Both the position numbers and the translations under genes were made by a program. The notes under the pieces were generated by a model, which searched no databases, was not told the origin of the DNA, and saw only the letters and a list, made by a program, of their open reading frames with translations. A stretch of 64,000 nucleotides of DNA from Phycomyces blakesleeanus NRRL 1555(-) (taxonomy: Eukaryota; Mucoromycota; Mucoromycetes; Mucorales; Phycomycetaceae), in the NCBI RefSeq assembly GCF_001638985.1, contig NW_017265188.1, positions 434,001 through 498,000 on the forward strand, in the 5' to 3' direction. Position 1 is the stretch's first letter. Each line of letters starts with the position of its first letter. This document shows, in pieces, positions 13,653 through 25,827 of this stretch.

Positions 13653-14378
13653 ATATTTTACTAGCTATCCATTTGTAGATCTATACACTTCTAGCTTAAC
13701 TTTATAGAGAGTATTTGTTCCAAGAAGTGAGAGTGAAGGGGAGTTACACGATAAATATGTAAAAATCCAATCAAATAGCAGACGGGTTTTAATTTTCTTA
13801 ATATCAAATCAAATTTTTTCTGTGGTGTAGTCAATTTTTTTTAAAAAAAAAACTTTGTTCTTTCTGATTCCCGCTTTTATATCCCAATACAAAATATCCC
13901 CAACAGTGAGTGGCTAAGAAAAACGGTCGTTTCAGATCCACATCTGGGACCCTATCACCTGCTCATGGCATGTTATTCATTATAAGGCTTAATTGAACTT
14001 TACACCAAGACCTTTTGAACTCTAAAGACACTGACAAGTCTTGAACATCAATAAAGCAAATCATCCAAAATAAATGTCATTGTAATATATTTGGTTTACC
14101 ATTCATACGTAGATACTTCGTTAAAAAAAATCAAAAATCAAAAATCAAAATAAATAAATAAATAAATAAAAAAAAAAGATAAGCCCCGAAAAACAAGGCT
14201 CCCTGACCAAATGGGACAGATCCCCTGAGCTAATAGGTAATGATATCGATAGACTTCTTTAATTTTTTTTTGAAAGAAAACAATGTATTATTTGTATGTA
14301 TATAGATATGTTGGTTTCTACTGAATTACGCAAAGCGGTTTACGATGCGTTTTATTATAACATAACAATATATACAAT
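10816..14378. other. Long intergenic region, possible decayed coding remnants
   Basis: AT-rich with many poly-A/T tracts, a run of C near 12585-12596, and a TA/TG microsatellite at about 13613-13651. A plus-frame reading around 11820-11930 gives SDWFKSLGFPKAG and then RNDPKKCYWCLHYKSD before stops; the C-x-W-C hints at a decayed zinc-finger or element protein but is unproven. A minus ORF at 12396-12151 (81 codons, IPDSVIEKAFDSYLQCIISV) could be another remnant. Nothing here is good enough to call a gene. Confidence 0.4.
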
Positions 14379-14561
14379 CTAGATCAGATCAGCAACGTTC
14401 ATGGGCATCTCCTCAATCTGGGTGTTGTAGAACTGCTCAATGTCTCTCATCATACGGACATCGTCGTTGGAGACGAAGTTGATTGCGACACCCTTGCGAC
14501 CGAAACGACCACCACGACCAATTCTGTGGATGTAGTTCTCACGGTTGGAGGGGAGATCGTA

Positions 14562-14609
<48 letters not shown>

Positions 14610-15338
14610 ATCGGTGGTGATGAGGACACGGGAAGAACCAGAGCGGAACTCCTTCATAATAACATCGCGCTGGGACTGGTCCATATCACCGTGCATGGCG
14701 GAGACAGTGAACTCACGAGCGTGGAGCTTGTCAGTCAACCAGTCGACCTTGCGGCGGGTGTTGCAGAAGATGACAGCCTGGGTGATAGTGACAGTCTCGT
14801 AGAGATCGCACAAGGTGTCGAGCTTCCACTCCTCCTTGTCAACGGCAACGTAGAACTGCTTGATACCTTCGAGGGTCAATTCATCACGCTTGACAAGAAT
14901 ACGGATGGGATCACGCATGAACTTGGTGGTGACTTCCATGACATCGGAAGGCATGGTGGCAGACAAAAGGACGACCTGGGTAGTCTCGGGCAAAAGCTGG
15001 AAGACATCGTAGATCTGATCCTTGAAACCACGGGAAAGCATCTCATCGGCCTCATCGAGAACGAACATCTTGATGTGCTCGGTCTTCAAGGCACCACGGT
15101 TGTCGATCATATCGAAAACACGACCGGGAGTACCGACAACGATGTGGACACCAGACTGGAGCTTGGTGATATCGTCACGGACGTTGGTACCACCGATACA
15201 GGCGTGGCACTCAATACCCATGAAGTCACCAAGGGCAAGGACGACCTTCTGGATCTGGAGAGCCAACTCACGAGTGGGGGCAAGGATCAAAGCCTGGGTC
15301 TCCTTCAAGGAGACATCGATCGACTGGAGGATGGAGAT

Positions 15339-15383
<45 letters not shown>

Positions 15384-15941
15384 AACATCGTGACCCTTGA
15401 CAACGGGCATGATAGCACGCTGCTGAATGGTCGAGGGACGCTCGAAACTAAAAAGTAAGAAATAAAAGTTAATATCAGTCTTGCAGTTTTCTTTCGCATA
15501 CACAACCACACAAACACACAACCACACACACATATATATATACACATATATATATACACCCATATATATATGTGTACATGTGTAAATGTGTATATGTATA
15601 TGATAATATTGATCATAATAGTCAGCCAATAATACATACCCATAGGCGTAGACACCACGGAGAAGGTCGGTCTTGAGGTTCATGTTATCGAAGTTATCGA
15701 CAATTTCATCCCAGTTGGACTATAGAACAAACAAACAAGAGGTCAGATTCTGCTGATTTACGAATCTCGATGAGCAGTGGCAATCAACAAACTTACCTCG
15801 ATCTCAACCTCCTGGATTTCTTGCAAAGGTTCGTTGCTATAGGTAATAAGTAGAGATTAGTTTAGATTGAGTACAATTTATTGTTGGATTATTAAACTAT
15901 AAATGACTTTCTTGACCAAGTGGCAGATTTACTTACCTCAT
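14379..15941 (-). CDS. TIF1: Translation initiation factor eIF4A (DEAD-box RNA helicase)
   Basis: Four coding exons (15941-15937, 15836-15797, 15719-15640, 15447-14379) splice in frame to 397 aa, the usual eIF4A length. Motifs in order: Q-motif region [13 protein letters not shown] (41-53), Walker A AQSGTGKT (67-74), PTREL (99-103), GG (127-128), TPGR (148-151), DEAD (173-176), SAT (204-206), and [11 protein letters not shown] near the C-terminus. The helicase unwinds mRNA 5' leaders within eIF4F in the cytosol. The first coding exon is only ATGAG, fixed by the second exon's N-E-P-L-Q-E-I-Q start. Codon use is strongly biased (third-position C/G, repeated GTC/ATC/AAG), unlike neighbouring genes and typical of high expression. 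That bias also creates long false ORFs on the opposite strand. Confidence 0.97.
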
Positions 15942-16318
15942 GGTGTAGTATGAAAATAAAAGAAGGAAAAATTAATTCTTTTCCAGAAATAAATATAAAA
16001 ACGAAAAAAAGAAAAAAAAATTGCGTCGAATGCACCAGCCCTCTACGTCACTCTCTTTTGACAGACACCATCTGTACTCCGTCCACTACTCACTTTTATG
16101 AATACTCTCTCTACTTTATTACTATTATTTATAGGATTTTGTTTTTTTTGTTTGTTTGTTTTGTGTGTAATTTCGAATACACATATTATATATATATATA
16201 TATATAATACTTCTTCCAAATTTCACACATGTCTATGTGTATATAAACATCAGATATAAAATACATTTCATAAGTTACTATTGTATATACATATTATATA
16301 TATATATAATTATTATTA
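15942..16318. promoter_or_regulatory. eIF4A upstream region / intergenic spacer
   Basis: 377 bp between the eIF4A start and the OMS1-like stop, both genes on minus. It must contain the eIF4A 5' leader and promoter. Visible features are a purine run near 15998-16020, a pyrimidine-rich segment 16030-16110 and (AT)n tracts at about 16187-16207 and 16292-16310. No specific promoter element could be assigned. Confidence 0.4.
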
Positions 16319-17418
16319 TCATTTAGTCTCTGTGGGTGATCTTTTTGGCTTTGCTACAATATAACAAGTTGTGCCAAAATGCCATCTATACATGGATACA
16401 ACCTCCATTTTTTCTTTAACACGTTTGTCCTCCAACAAGCCAACCATGTCTCGATTCCACCAACAACCCCACCGAGTAACATGCTTGTCAACATTGGTGT
16501 CCAACAAACGATTCAACCAATCATAGTGACTGCGTCCATGCTCAAGTAAAAGGATCCGTGAATCCTCAGACTTACAAGCATCTGCCAATGAAACTAAAGC
16601 CTCTACGGGATCCCCACATGAGCACAACCCAAAAGTATCTACAACAGTGTCAAACCCTTGGGGCATACTCTTGGGATCATCCACATTGGCTGTTATAAAG
16701 TTTGCTTCGACATTCCAGGGTTTTGGTTGTTTTTCAAACTTGTGTTTGGCTTCCTCAAGCATTGGTGGATGGCGATCAGTAAATGTGGCCGAGGTAATGC
16801 TTTCAGGCTTGTAGTAACTAAAGTTACGGCCAGTACCAGTTGATACCTCAAGCACATCGCCCTACAACCAATCATATAATAAAATAAACAGTTAAAATTA
16901 CTTAATAAGTATGGTTATCACCACTAGTAGTATTAGTAGTATAATTGCTTTGGATTTTAAGTAAAAGTTTAGTATTTTCTTTTTGGCATCATTACCTTTG
17001 CTTGACTGACTAACCAACGGCGTAGCAATCCAATACCCATTACGCGCTCATCCCACCCAATCTCATTGTCATAGCTCTTGGCCACACTTTCCCAAATAGG
17101 GGAAGTATCAAACTGAGAAGGCGTGACTTTGGTTTCGATTGGTTTGAGCACTGTCGTCTTAGGCGCGGCAGACTCGCTGGGTGCGGTTGTATCGGTTGTA
17201 GTGGTTGTATTGGCAGCAGTGTCACCCTTGCTTTTAAAGACAACCATACTGACATAGGTAGCCGTCACATAGAGTAATGCGCCACCCACTAAAAGTGGAG
17301 CTAGACGAGGTCCACTCTTTGGTGGTGGTGGTGGTGGTGGCTGTGGAGTGAACGACTTTACAGGTCTAATAAACGAAGTTGCTGCTTTAGGCTGGAAAGG
17401 ACGTTGAGGCTTCTTCAT
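16319..17418 (-). CDS. OMS1-like mitochondrial membrane methyltransferase
   Basis: Two exons (17418-16996, 16861-16319) give 321 aa. The N-terminus is basic (MKKPQRPFQP) with a proline run (about 26-33), then a single hydrophobic segment (about 38-61, LLVGGALLYVTATYVSMVV), a Thr/Ala/Ser-rich linker, and a class I SAM-dependent methyltransferase fold. Residues 142-154 (GDVLEVSTGTGRN) form motif I, preceded by the YDNEIGWDERVMGIGLLRRW segment that I associate with yeast Oms1 and its relatives. Oms1 is an inner-membrane protein linked to respiratory complex assembly. The basic N-terminus plus transmembrane helix suits that location. The substrate is unknown. Family placement is likely, strict orthology less certain. 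Confidence 0.78.
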
Positions 17419-18199
17419 GGTTAAGAAATAAGAATCTGGGGTGCACCAAAGGATCCTAACCTAAAACCCAGGGCGTGGCTTTTTCTCTTCGATTGGCGTT
17501 AAAATAAAATATATTTTGAGTTCAAATTAAGGCAATTTTAATTTTCAGGTAAAAATTAAATCACAAAATAAGAATATAAATAAGAATAATAAAATATAAG
17601 AACAGTACCTGAAATAAAAAGGTTGTGTATATTAAGTAGGAGGCTGTCCTAACTGAAAGTCCAAAGAAAGCACTCTTATAGAATTCGTATTTTTATTGAG
17701 ATAAGTTTATAACTACTTATATTAAAAAAGTTTGAACATGCCGACAGACAAACATTAACAGAAGTAAAGAGATCATGAAAATATATAAGGGCATAGAGTG
17801 GTAAAGACCCAAGCTCTTTTACTTCACTAAACCAGAACAGATTGACAGTAAATAATTCGAAGCATCAAGAGGTAATTGAAAATGCAGGATATAATAATAG
17901 AATCTATCTATACTCGCAATAAAATGGTAAAAAATGAGTGGTGTATGGAAACAAACAAAAAGTTGATATGTATATAAAGAGGGAATCAAGGAAAATTGCG
18001 TAACGCTTCTTTGGAGTTACCAAATTCTGCAACACAACTAAATTTTTTTTGTCTAAATACTATATCAGTGGAAAATTAAGTGCCTTTAAATATTAAGCCT
18101 TAGTAGCCAAGTCAAACAGCATGAGCTGTCAAGGCCTCCACAAATGCACAAGTCGAGAACGGTTAAGCACGTAGAAGCCAGGGCCACTCTTACATAATA
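17419..18199. other. Intergenic region ending at the inverted-repeat boundary
   Basis: Holds the presumed promoter of the OMS1-like gene and then AT-rich DNA. The last ~100 bp (about 18105-18197) is less AT-rich and includes GAGAACGGTTAAGCACGT, which loosely resembles part of 5S rRNA (see findings). It stops abruptly at the TA next to the first terminal repeat. Confidence 0.4.
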
Positions 18200-18700
18200 G
18201 GGGGTTTCACCAACTCTGAATGCTTGACTGATGGATGGATATACGGTAGTTTAATTCGAAAAACGATTGGCTGTGGCGAGTCTTCAAGAAATGAAAACTG
18301 AACATCCAGACATCCAAAAAAAAATAGTTCAATACTTTAGATGTCGTGACTTTGCCAAAATTTACAAAATTTTGTACTTTATGTACAATTGATGACAAGG
18401 TTCATATAAAAGCAAAGTCAAAAATAAAACATAATCAATCTATGTAAGAGTGGCTATCCGAATACAAAGTTATAGAAGTCTAACTTACTTGTAGGGAGTT
18501 TGGGCGTAAGCGCTATATCTATGGGTACTCTAATCAAGCGTATTGTACATATGAATTTTGAGGTATATGAGAGAAACCATATCAACCAAGAGACATTAAT
18601 TGTATTCAATAGTTCTTTTTTTCTATATTTGTTATTATCGGATAGTGCTTAAGCTACCAATACATCCGACAGTCAAACATCCAGATCTGGTGAAACCCCA
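18200..18700. mobile_element. MITE-like element forming the outer end of the left arm
   Basis: Starts GGGGGTTTCACCA after TA and ends TGGTGAAACCCCA before TA. The terminal inverted repeats extend about 50 bp imperfectly: CTCTGAATGCTTGACTG on the left against the reverse complement of CAGTCAAACATCCAGATC on the right, and GGTAGTTTAA against GGTAGCTTAA further in. No coding capacity. Size, long TIRs and flanking TA suit a non-autonomous Tc1/mariner-type element; the superfamily is an inference. Confidence 0.7.
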
Positions 18701-19648
18701 TATAAGGAAAAGGTCTTTGAATTGAAAATCTAATATATTATGAGAAAAGGATAGTTTTACAATCTGGGCATATTTCACCTTATTTCTGAATCATTATTCT
18801 TTACATTTGAAAAGGTGATACGGGCAGTATTGGCTTATATGATGAAGTGGTCCAGACAGTTAAAAGGAAAAGAGAATAGATATCGATCTCCTTTATCATA
18901 TCCTTGACCCAAATAATGGCAATTGGCAGCTTGTTCTCTCAAGAAAGATCAAAAGAAAACAAAAGTGCTGTGTAAGGATAGTCTTTATTGCTTTCATCTT
19001 TCGATGTTCATATGGCTATTTCGATAGTTAATAAAGAAAAATAAGATAGTTAGTAAGATATTACTAAGCTATTACAAAGATGTTGGGATAAACTATGCTT
19101 CTTTGCATAATTAATAATAAATAAGAGAGAGAAGTAGAAATAGCTAAATATTTCTGTGGTTGGTTATTACAATTCTTGTGTCTTTTAATTGATTTCTTCG
19201 CCAGCTATAAGAATTATATTCTTTTTGCGGCTACGACTTGAGCAATTTTTTTTACATAATTGATACAAAGAAAGGTTTAGGAAGATAGGATATGTCTGGG
19301 TCATATGGAAGTTCAAAGACACGCGCAATTAACTAATGAACTAATGAAGAATCTTCTATTTATGTAAGCTCTCAATGAAGATAAAGATAGCGAATATATC
19401 TACTAAGAAGATAATGCTCCCTGTCACAAGTTTAATATTGGATAAGAGTGGAAGAAATGACATAATTTTATAGTAATAGTAAGGCTGCCAAGTAGTTTAG
19501 ATTTTAGCTCTATGGAGATCTCATAAGAATATTCCACCAGAAGAGTGAAAAGAAAAAAGAGGTTAATCTTCAAATACTTTTAAGGAGGTGGCGGTTATTA
19601 CCTATATGGAATAAAACAATACTCGGACTGGTGTTTATAATATTAAGT

Positions 19649-19720
19649 GCATGTTAATGCCTAATTGCTTGTCAATGCCTAATTGCGTGGCAATGCCTAA
19701 TTGAATGTCAATGCTTAATT
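19649..19720 (+). repeat. 18-bp tandem repeat, 4 copies (left arm)
   Basis: Four consecutive units of the form GCNTGTCAATGCCTAATT with one to four changes each. Mirrored at 28351-28422. Confidence 0.85.
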
Positions 19721-20054
19721 GCATACATGAGATGAGAAAGGTTAATGAAAGGTCATAAAACTATTGATTTTTTTTAAAAAAAAACTATACCTTTGTATTT
19801 ATATGTTTTCAGGCATGAGTTGTCAAGTGAAAGAAGATCGGCTAAACGAAGAATGCTAAAGAAGTTGTAGTATTGATTTATTAGAACTTAATAAGTATGA
19901 TGCCCATTGTTGATACGTGTCTATACATATACATACCTTGCTTGTAAAAGAAAATTCGACCTGATTTTAATACTGAATATTGTATTAAAATATTCATTTA
20001 TATACTTTTAAAGTATATCCGATAAATCCCAAAAGTAAAAATAAAGATTTTTTT

Positions 20055-21110
20055 GTCAAGACCTGCGCTTGAAGGCCGATCCACTCAAGTTTACACCCAA
20101 GCTTCTCAACAACCCTCATTCCTGCCTACTCGGCATGGCATCAAATTTACCATGACGGCAAAGTATCGGTGAAATGCTTTAATGCCAAACTGCTCGGGAC
20201 AGGTGTCTGAGACACCCAAGTGAACAGCATAGCATTTACTTAGGCACCTTAACTTTGCTTCGGGTTCGTCCCTCATGTCCAGTTCTGTTTACCAGAGCGT
20301 GGGTTACAAGTATCAAAGTCTAAGCAATGAGGGACTTGAAAAGCACAGGGATCATTTCAACAGGAAGCAGTAAAATACAGGCGATTGTACTGGGTAATCT
20401 GTCGATTCTGCTGGAATCTACCTGTATTACCTCACGTCCAGGTGCTCAACGAATTTAAAAAACTCTACGCATCCAGGTGATACACCCTTATACTTGCACC
20501 TTTCTGTGACAATCTTGACATGCCCCAAAGGACAAAATCTGGAGAGCCAATATCCAACGTCCTAAGAAAATAGCATAAAGCTACCTCTGCGTTCCTCAGT
20601 CTTCTCCATGTTATGTGCCGCACAACACAGAAAAAACTGACGTGGATTTCATCCGGCTTTCGCCTTCATATGAGTGGCTCAGGAAGGTCTTTAACGTCCA
20701 GTATGCTCTACACTAAGAGCTACTTTCCCTTACGGTACTTGTGTTCAGTTGGTTTTTTATAAGTATATTTAGCCTTCGATGAAACTTTTCACCAGGATTA
20801 GGGAGTTTGTAAAACAACCCGACTCATCGGAAGCTACTTAACACAAAGACAAGAACTCAAGACAAGGTGAGGGGATTGCACCCTCCAGTAACCTTTTCCA
20901 GGGAGTGAAGGCTACTGACTTGTTGGTATGTCTGGAAAAGCAGTTCACTAGTTCACAATCCAGAGCAGTCAAAAGACTACTCCGGTTCAAACATTGGAGC
21001 TTCTCCATCTCAAACAATAAAGTCCAAGACGGAATCCCTTTTGGTTTCTTTTCCACTGCAGTAAATGCAGGTAGAATCGCTCAAAGTACGGACCAATTTT
21101 AGGCCATGGT
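20055..21110 (-). pseudogene. Diverged 5' part of LSU (25S/28S) rRNA, left-arm copy
   Basis: Mirror of the right-arm copy described at 26960-28016, with one base missing near 20414. Domain order on minus is 5.8S-like, then LSU domain I, then domain II, stopping where AT-rich sequence begins at about 20055. The sarcin-ricin loop and peptidyl-transferase domains are absent, so it cannot encode a complete LSU rRNA. Confidence 0.78.
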
Positions 21111-21111
21111 A

Positions 21112-21255
21112 CCTTGAGCGAACTCAATGACTAGACGCCAAAGAGTGCAGTGCGTTCAATAAAAAAACCAGAATCTCATATTAAGACAAGCCTTATAAAT
21201 AAGGCGTCTACAATGAGCGAGTTGGAAAAGAGCCCGGAGACTCACTGTTAAAGAC
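21112..21255 (-). pseudogene. 5.8S rRNA-like segment, left-arm copy
   Basis: Mirror of 26815-26958. It lies directly upstream (in minus orientation) of the LSU-like sequence, as in a nuclear rDNA unit. Confidence 0.55.
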
Positions 21256-21342
21256 CATGATATACACATTTTGCATGAAAATGTTTACGTATATTCCTTT
21301 TGATATATCGTGACCGATAGAATACGAGGTACTCAGTGACCA

Positions 21343-22242
21343 CTCCAAGAGTAGAGATATAAATAAAAATCGAGTATAAGGTTAATATACTTATTGTGTC
21401 AAAGTGTGTGCGCGTGTGCGCGTTTACTTACCTAGCTGTTAACTGCGAAGGGTGTAAAATACTGAGCTGGTTCTCGGTACACCTCTCCATAAGCATACTT
21501 TGAACACTATCAAGAGAATAAAGTAATATAAAAGTATAAAGTGAGTATGTTAATTGAGTCAAAGTATGTATATATTGACTTACAACTCAGTGGACCATAC
21601 ATGGTATGAAGGCACCATCAAAAGAATGGTGGTTAACAGCTAAACAGAACTAGAAACTGCAATAGAAAAAAAGAAAACATCAAATCATAGTTAGCGTGTT
21701 GATCGTGTCAAAGTATATGTGTATGTACGCGTTTACTTACCTAGTAAACAGCAGCGGAAGGCTTGAAAAGTACTTGTGCTAAAAAGCAAGACGGGACGGG
21801 ACACTGGACACTGTGATAAAATAAAAGAAATATCGAATCATAGTTAGTGTATTGATCGTGTCAAAGCGTGTGTGTGTTTGCTTACCTAGCAGATAACCGC
21901 GTAGGGTTTAAAAAAGTACTTGTGCTTAAAAGCAAAACGGCACTGGACACTGGACACTGTGACGAAAGAAAGAAAACATCAAATCATAGTTAGTGTGGTG
22001 ATCGTGTCAAAGCATCTGTGTGTGTGTATTTACTTACCTGGTACATGAACTTGACGTGAAGGACCTCTCCGTGGCTACAGTGGAATGGACGCTGGGCATA
22101 GAAGACAGAAAAAAAAACATGCACAAGAAAACACTGTGCTGTAGTTAGTATATTGACCGTGTCAAAGTGTGCATGTGTCTGTATAATACTTTACCTGCTA
22201 TTAGACTGGACATCATTTTTGGAACTTAGCTAGAAACCGCGT
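21343..22242 (-). ncRNA. Multi-exon non-coding transcript candidate, left-arm copy
   Basis: Reverse complement of the exon/intron series at 25828-26727 (left coordinate = 48070 minus right coordinate). Splice signals lie on the minus strand, so the predicted transcript runs from the spacer outward, towards the 5.8S/LSU-like sequence. All donors, branch points and acceptors I checked are retained. Confidence 0.5.
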
Positions 22243-23073
22243 CTGGGGTGCGTTTTCATAATAAATATCAGTATGCACCTTATACGGATAGAAGGATATA
22301 GGCATTTAAAGACAATTTTCTTACCGTGTCGGAAACCAAGGACCACCGAAAGGAAACCAGGAGGAAGAGGAGGGATAACAGGAAATTGAGAATTGTATCG
22401 ATTCTTATATGAAAAAAAATGGGGATGGCGCAGCACGGAAGGCGTAAAATGTCTATTTTGGATAAATCAAAACAAATTCATATGAAAATTAAATAGTTTC
22501 ATGTTTTCAGTAAAAGCTCCATGTTTTTTATCGCATATTTTTATTGCGTATTTTTTATCGCATATTTCTATCAACGACCTATTGGTATTATCTAATAGAT
22601 ACATTGAATAGTACCAACACTGAATACATTTGAGTATTACCTTGTTTTAGATAACATTTATATTTCTTTGGGGAATATATTTCTATATCTTTATGTTCAC
22701 ACTACTGATAATTATTATTATTATTATTATTATTATTTTTAAAAAAAATACCAAGTAAATAAAGAAATTCTCCTTAACATTATAACCACACTTTGTTTTC
22801 TTTTGCTTCACAAAGTATCCTGAAAGTCATATAAGTAGATAAGAACTACTATTAAGAAAATAATAGCATGTATTTATTAAGCTATTTTTTTTTATTTAGG
22901 CTATTCAGTTTTACATACATATGCAATATCTCTTGTGAGCTACAAACATAATACTCTTTCTTACTCTTGATCAATAAAAATATTGTTATTATAATGTATA
23001 TTCACATATCTTAGCTAGCATGACTTATTCTTTACATAATTATGTCTAGAAGCAAAATTTTAATTATATAAAT

Positions 23074-24999
23074 TTCACGGCAATTGAAACTTGAGTGGTT
23101 TGTGTGATAGATTACTCAAATGTGTAAGAGAAGATAATATATACTGATCTACTATAATATCATGTTAGCCTATATATTGTGGATATCACTCTATTCTCTT
23201 GAAAATAATAAGAAAATAAATAGAGAGATGTGTTAGGATAGTCTATATTAATTTTATTTTTTTGATGATTAAATATATATACATTAACAGATAATATAAT
23301 AATACAGTCAGTAAGATCAACTTCAGCAGTTTACTAAAATATTTAAATTTAAAGTTATCTTAAGATATTAAGACTTGAAGTATATTATTTACATCTTAAC
23401 AATATTTCAAGGCTTGTATAGATTATGTACTTTAAATCAATTTAATATCTTATACTGGTAGAGCCTAAGTATTTATAGACAAGCTGGTGGCACTGTTGGT
23501 TTCGGACAAGTACCCATATTCAATTACCAACACAATTAGTATTATCAAAACTATCCAATTTTCTCAATAACATGCTATCAGCTTAACTCAGAAAAACTAT
23601 ATATTCCCAAATAAATTAACTCAATAAAAAACAACTTTTACACACTTATATTTTCTTTTTCTTTATTTTCTCTGGGTATTTATCCGAAAAACACTTTTAT
23701 TTGCTACAAATACTATGAATGTTTATCTGATAATCCCTTTTTTCCTTTTCTAAATGTTTTTTTTTTTACAAACTTCTTACACCACACCAACATACACAGC
23801 ACGTCTCACCACTCTCCTACCAATTTATCTGGAATCATTCGACATTATATTTCTGTGACCTCCGTTTATCGCCACATATTGACTACTATCATGTTTTTAA
23901 TGGCGTTCTTTCTTCTGCTCAAAAGTCTTACTGGAGAACAATTTCCGGCAATTTTTTGTTTGTTCTTGACGATATGTAAAATATATTAAAAATAGCATAT
24001 AAATAGGGCAGTAGTATTAAGTGTATCTGCAATATTCAATATATTTACAGCAACAAAGATAATATTTATATACAAGAAGTACAGACTATAAGAAAAGATA
24101 AGATAGTAGTTAAAAGATATACAGTTCTGTCTTTATTTCGCAGGAGTATTTAATATATTGAATTCATGTAAAATTTTGGCTAGAAATTATATTTTTCTTT
24201 CTCACTCTATTTTACGTTTTTATTTTGATTCTTCTCATTTATTGTTTATCATGAGTCAAAGATTTAAATCAAAGTTCCAATTGTCTACTTTTTTTTTTCT
24301 CTTTTGTTCTCGTTTAATTGAATATATGCATTTCAGAAAAAAAATATTAAGAAAATATTGGAAACTAATCAGAAGACTTGTTGATATTGGTGATTTAGTT
24401 GCTGCTGTTGCTGCTGTTCCTATTGATATTATATGATTAGTCTTGATGATTTATCAAGAAAAGTGCACAAAAGTAAAACAGCAAGTAAAAGACAAGAGAA
24501 GAATAATAAAAATATATACATATAGAGATATGGAGGGATTCTTACCTGTTATATTCTGTGCTTTGATCTTAGAAAACATATTATTGTTCTGATTTTATTA
24601 GATGGGCTATATCAGCATTAAATATAATTCAAAATATGTAGCTAGTTTGATAGGGTATAAGCATCATTACATTTTTTTTGTTAAAATAGTTATAGATATT
24701 GTATATTGAAAATAATGTAAAAGCAGAAGGGTCGAGTAAAGAAAAAAAAGAACTCGCCGACTAGACTCTGTATCAAAGAGTAATGTCTTTATCAGAGAGA
24801 AAGAGAAAAGAAAGAGTATGAATACGTACTATTAGAGATCTACAGTAGCTGTAAAATGTCTACAATAATCCTTTAAATAATTTTTTTAATGATTTTAATA
24901 TGATTTCAAAGCAATATAAACTGTAACAGTATATACATACTACAGTGTCCGAAAGAAAGGTTTAACAGCTTTATTATTTATCTATAACTTTACTAATAC
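23074..24999. other. Unique spacer between the arms
   Basis: AT-rich, 1.93 kb. The first part (about 23160-23330, e.g. GTGTTAGGATAGTCTATATT) resembles the outer part of the arm (18930-19070, GTGTAAGGATAGTCTTTATT) and may be an old diverged copy of it. An open plus reading at about 23790-23990 (HSTSHHSPTNLSGIIRHYI) and an ORF at 24158-24436 (92 codons, lysine/arginine- and hydrophobic-rich) are present, but neither is recognised. There is no terminal repeat or transposase. Confidence 0.5.
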
Positions 25000-25827
25000 A
25001 TTTATATAATTAAAATTTTGCTTCTAGACATAATTATGTAAAGAATAAGTCATGCTAGCTAAGATATGTGAATATACATTATAATAACAATATTTTTATT
25101 GATCAAGAGTAAGAAAGAGTATTATGTTTGTAGCTCACAAGAGATATTGCATATGTATGTAAAACTGAATAGCCTAAATAAAAAAAAATAGCTTAATAAA
25201 TACATGCTATTATTTTCTTAATAGTAGTTCTTATCTACTTATATGACTTTCAGGATACTTTGTGAAGCAAAAGAAAACAAAGTGTGGTTATAATGTTAAG
25301 GAGAATTTCTTTATTTACTTGGTATTTTTTTTAAAAATAATAATAATAATAATAATAATTATCAGTAGTGTGAACATAAAGATATAGAAATATATTCCCC
25401 AAAGAAATATAAATGTTATCTAAAACAAGGTAATACTCAAATGTATTCAGTGTTGGTACTATTCAATGTATCTATTAGATAATACCAATAGGTCGTTGAT
25501 AGAAATATGCGATAAAAAATACGCAATAAAAATATGCGATAAAAAACATGGAGCTTTTACTGAAAACATGAAACTATTTAATTTTCATATGAATTTGTTT
25601 TGATTTATCCAAAATAGACATTTTACGCCTTCCGTGCTGCGCCATCCCCATTTTTTTTCATATAAGAATCGATACAATTCTCAATTTCCTGTTATCCCTC
25701 CTCTTCCTCCTGGTTTCCTTTCGGTGGTCCTTGGTTTCCGACACGGTAAGAAAATTGTCTTTAAATGCCTATATCCTTCTATCCGTATAAGGTGCATACT
25801 GATATTTATTATGAAAACGCACCCCAG

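Larger units (their letters stand above)
18200..23073 (+). repeat. Left arm of giant inverted repeat
   Basis: About 4.87 kb. From the outside in: MITE-like 500-bp end (18200-18700), AT-rich DNA with an 18-bp tandem repeat (19649-19720), LSU and 5.8S rRNA-like sequence on minus (20055-21255), the exon/intron series on minus (21343-22242), then AT-rich DNA to 23073. The match to the right arm ends at a sharp point inside AT-rich sequence. Confidence 0.9.

Noticed and set aside
14526..15458. 310-codon ORF on plus, opposite eIF4A
   Set aside because: It is a by-product of the strong codon bias of eIF4A on minus; composition is a monotone of D, G, L, T and V and it lacks any motif.
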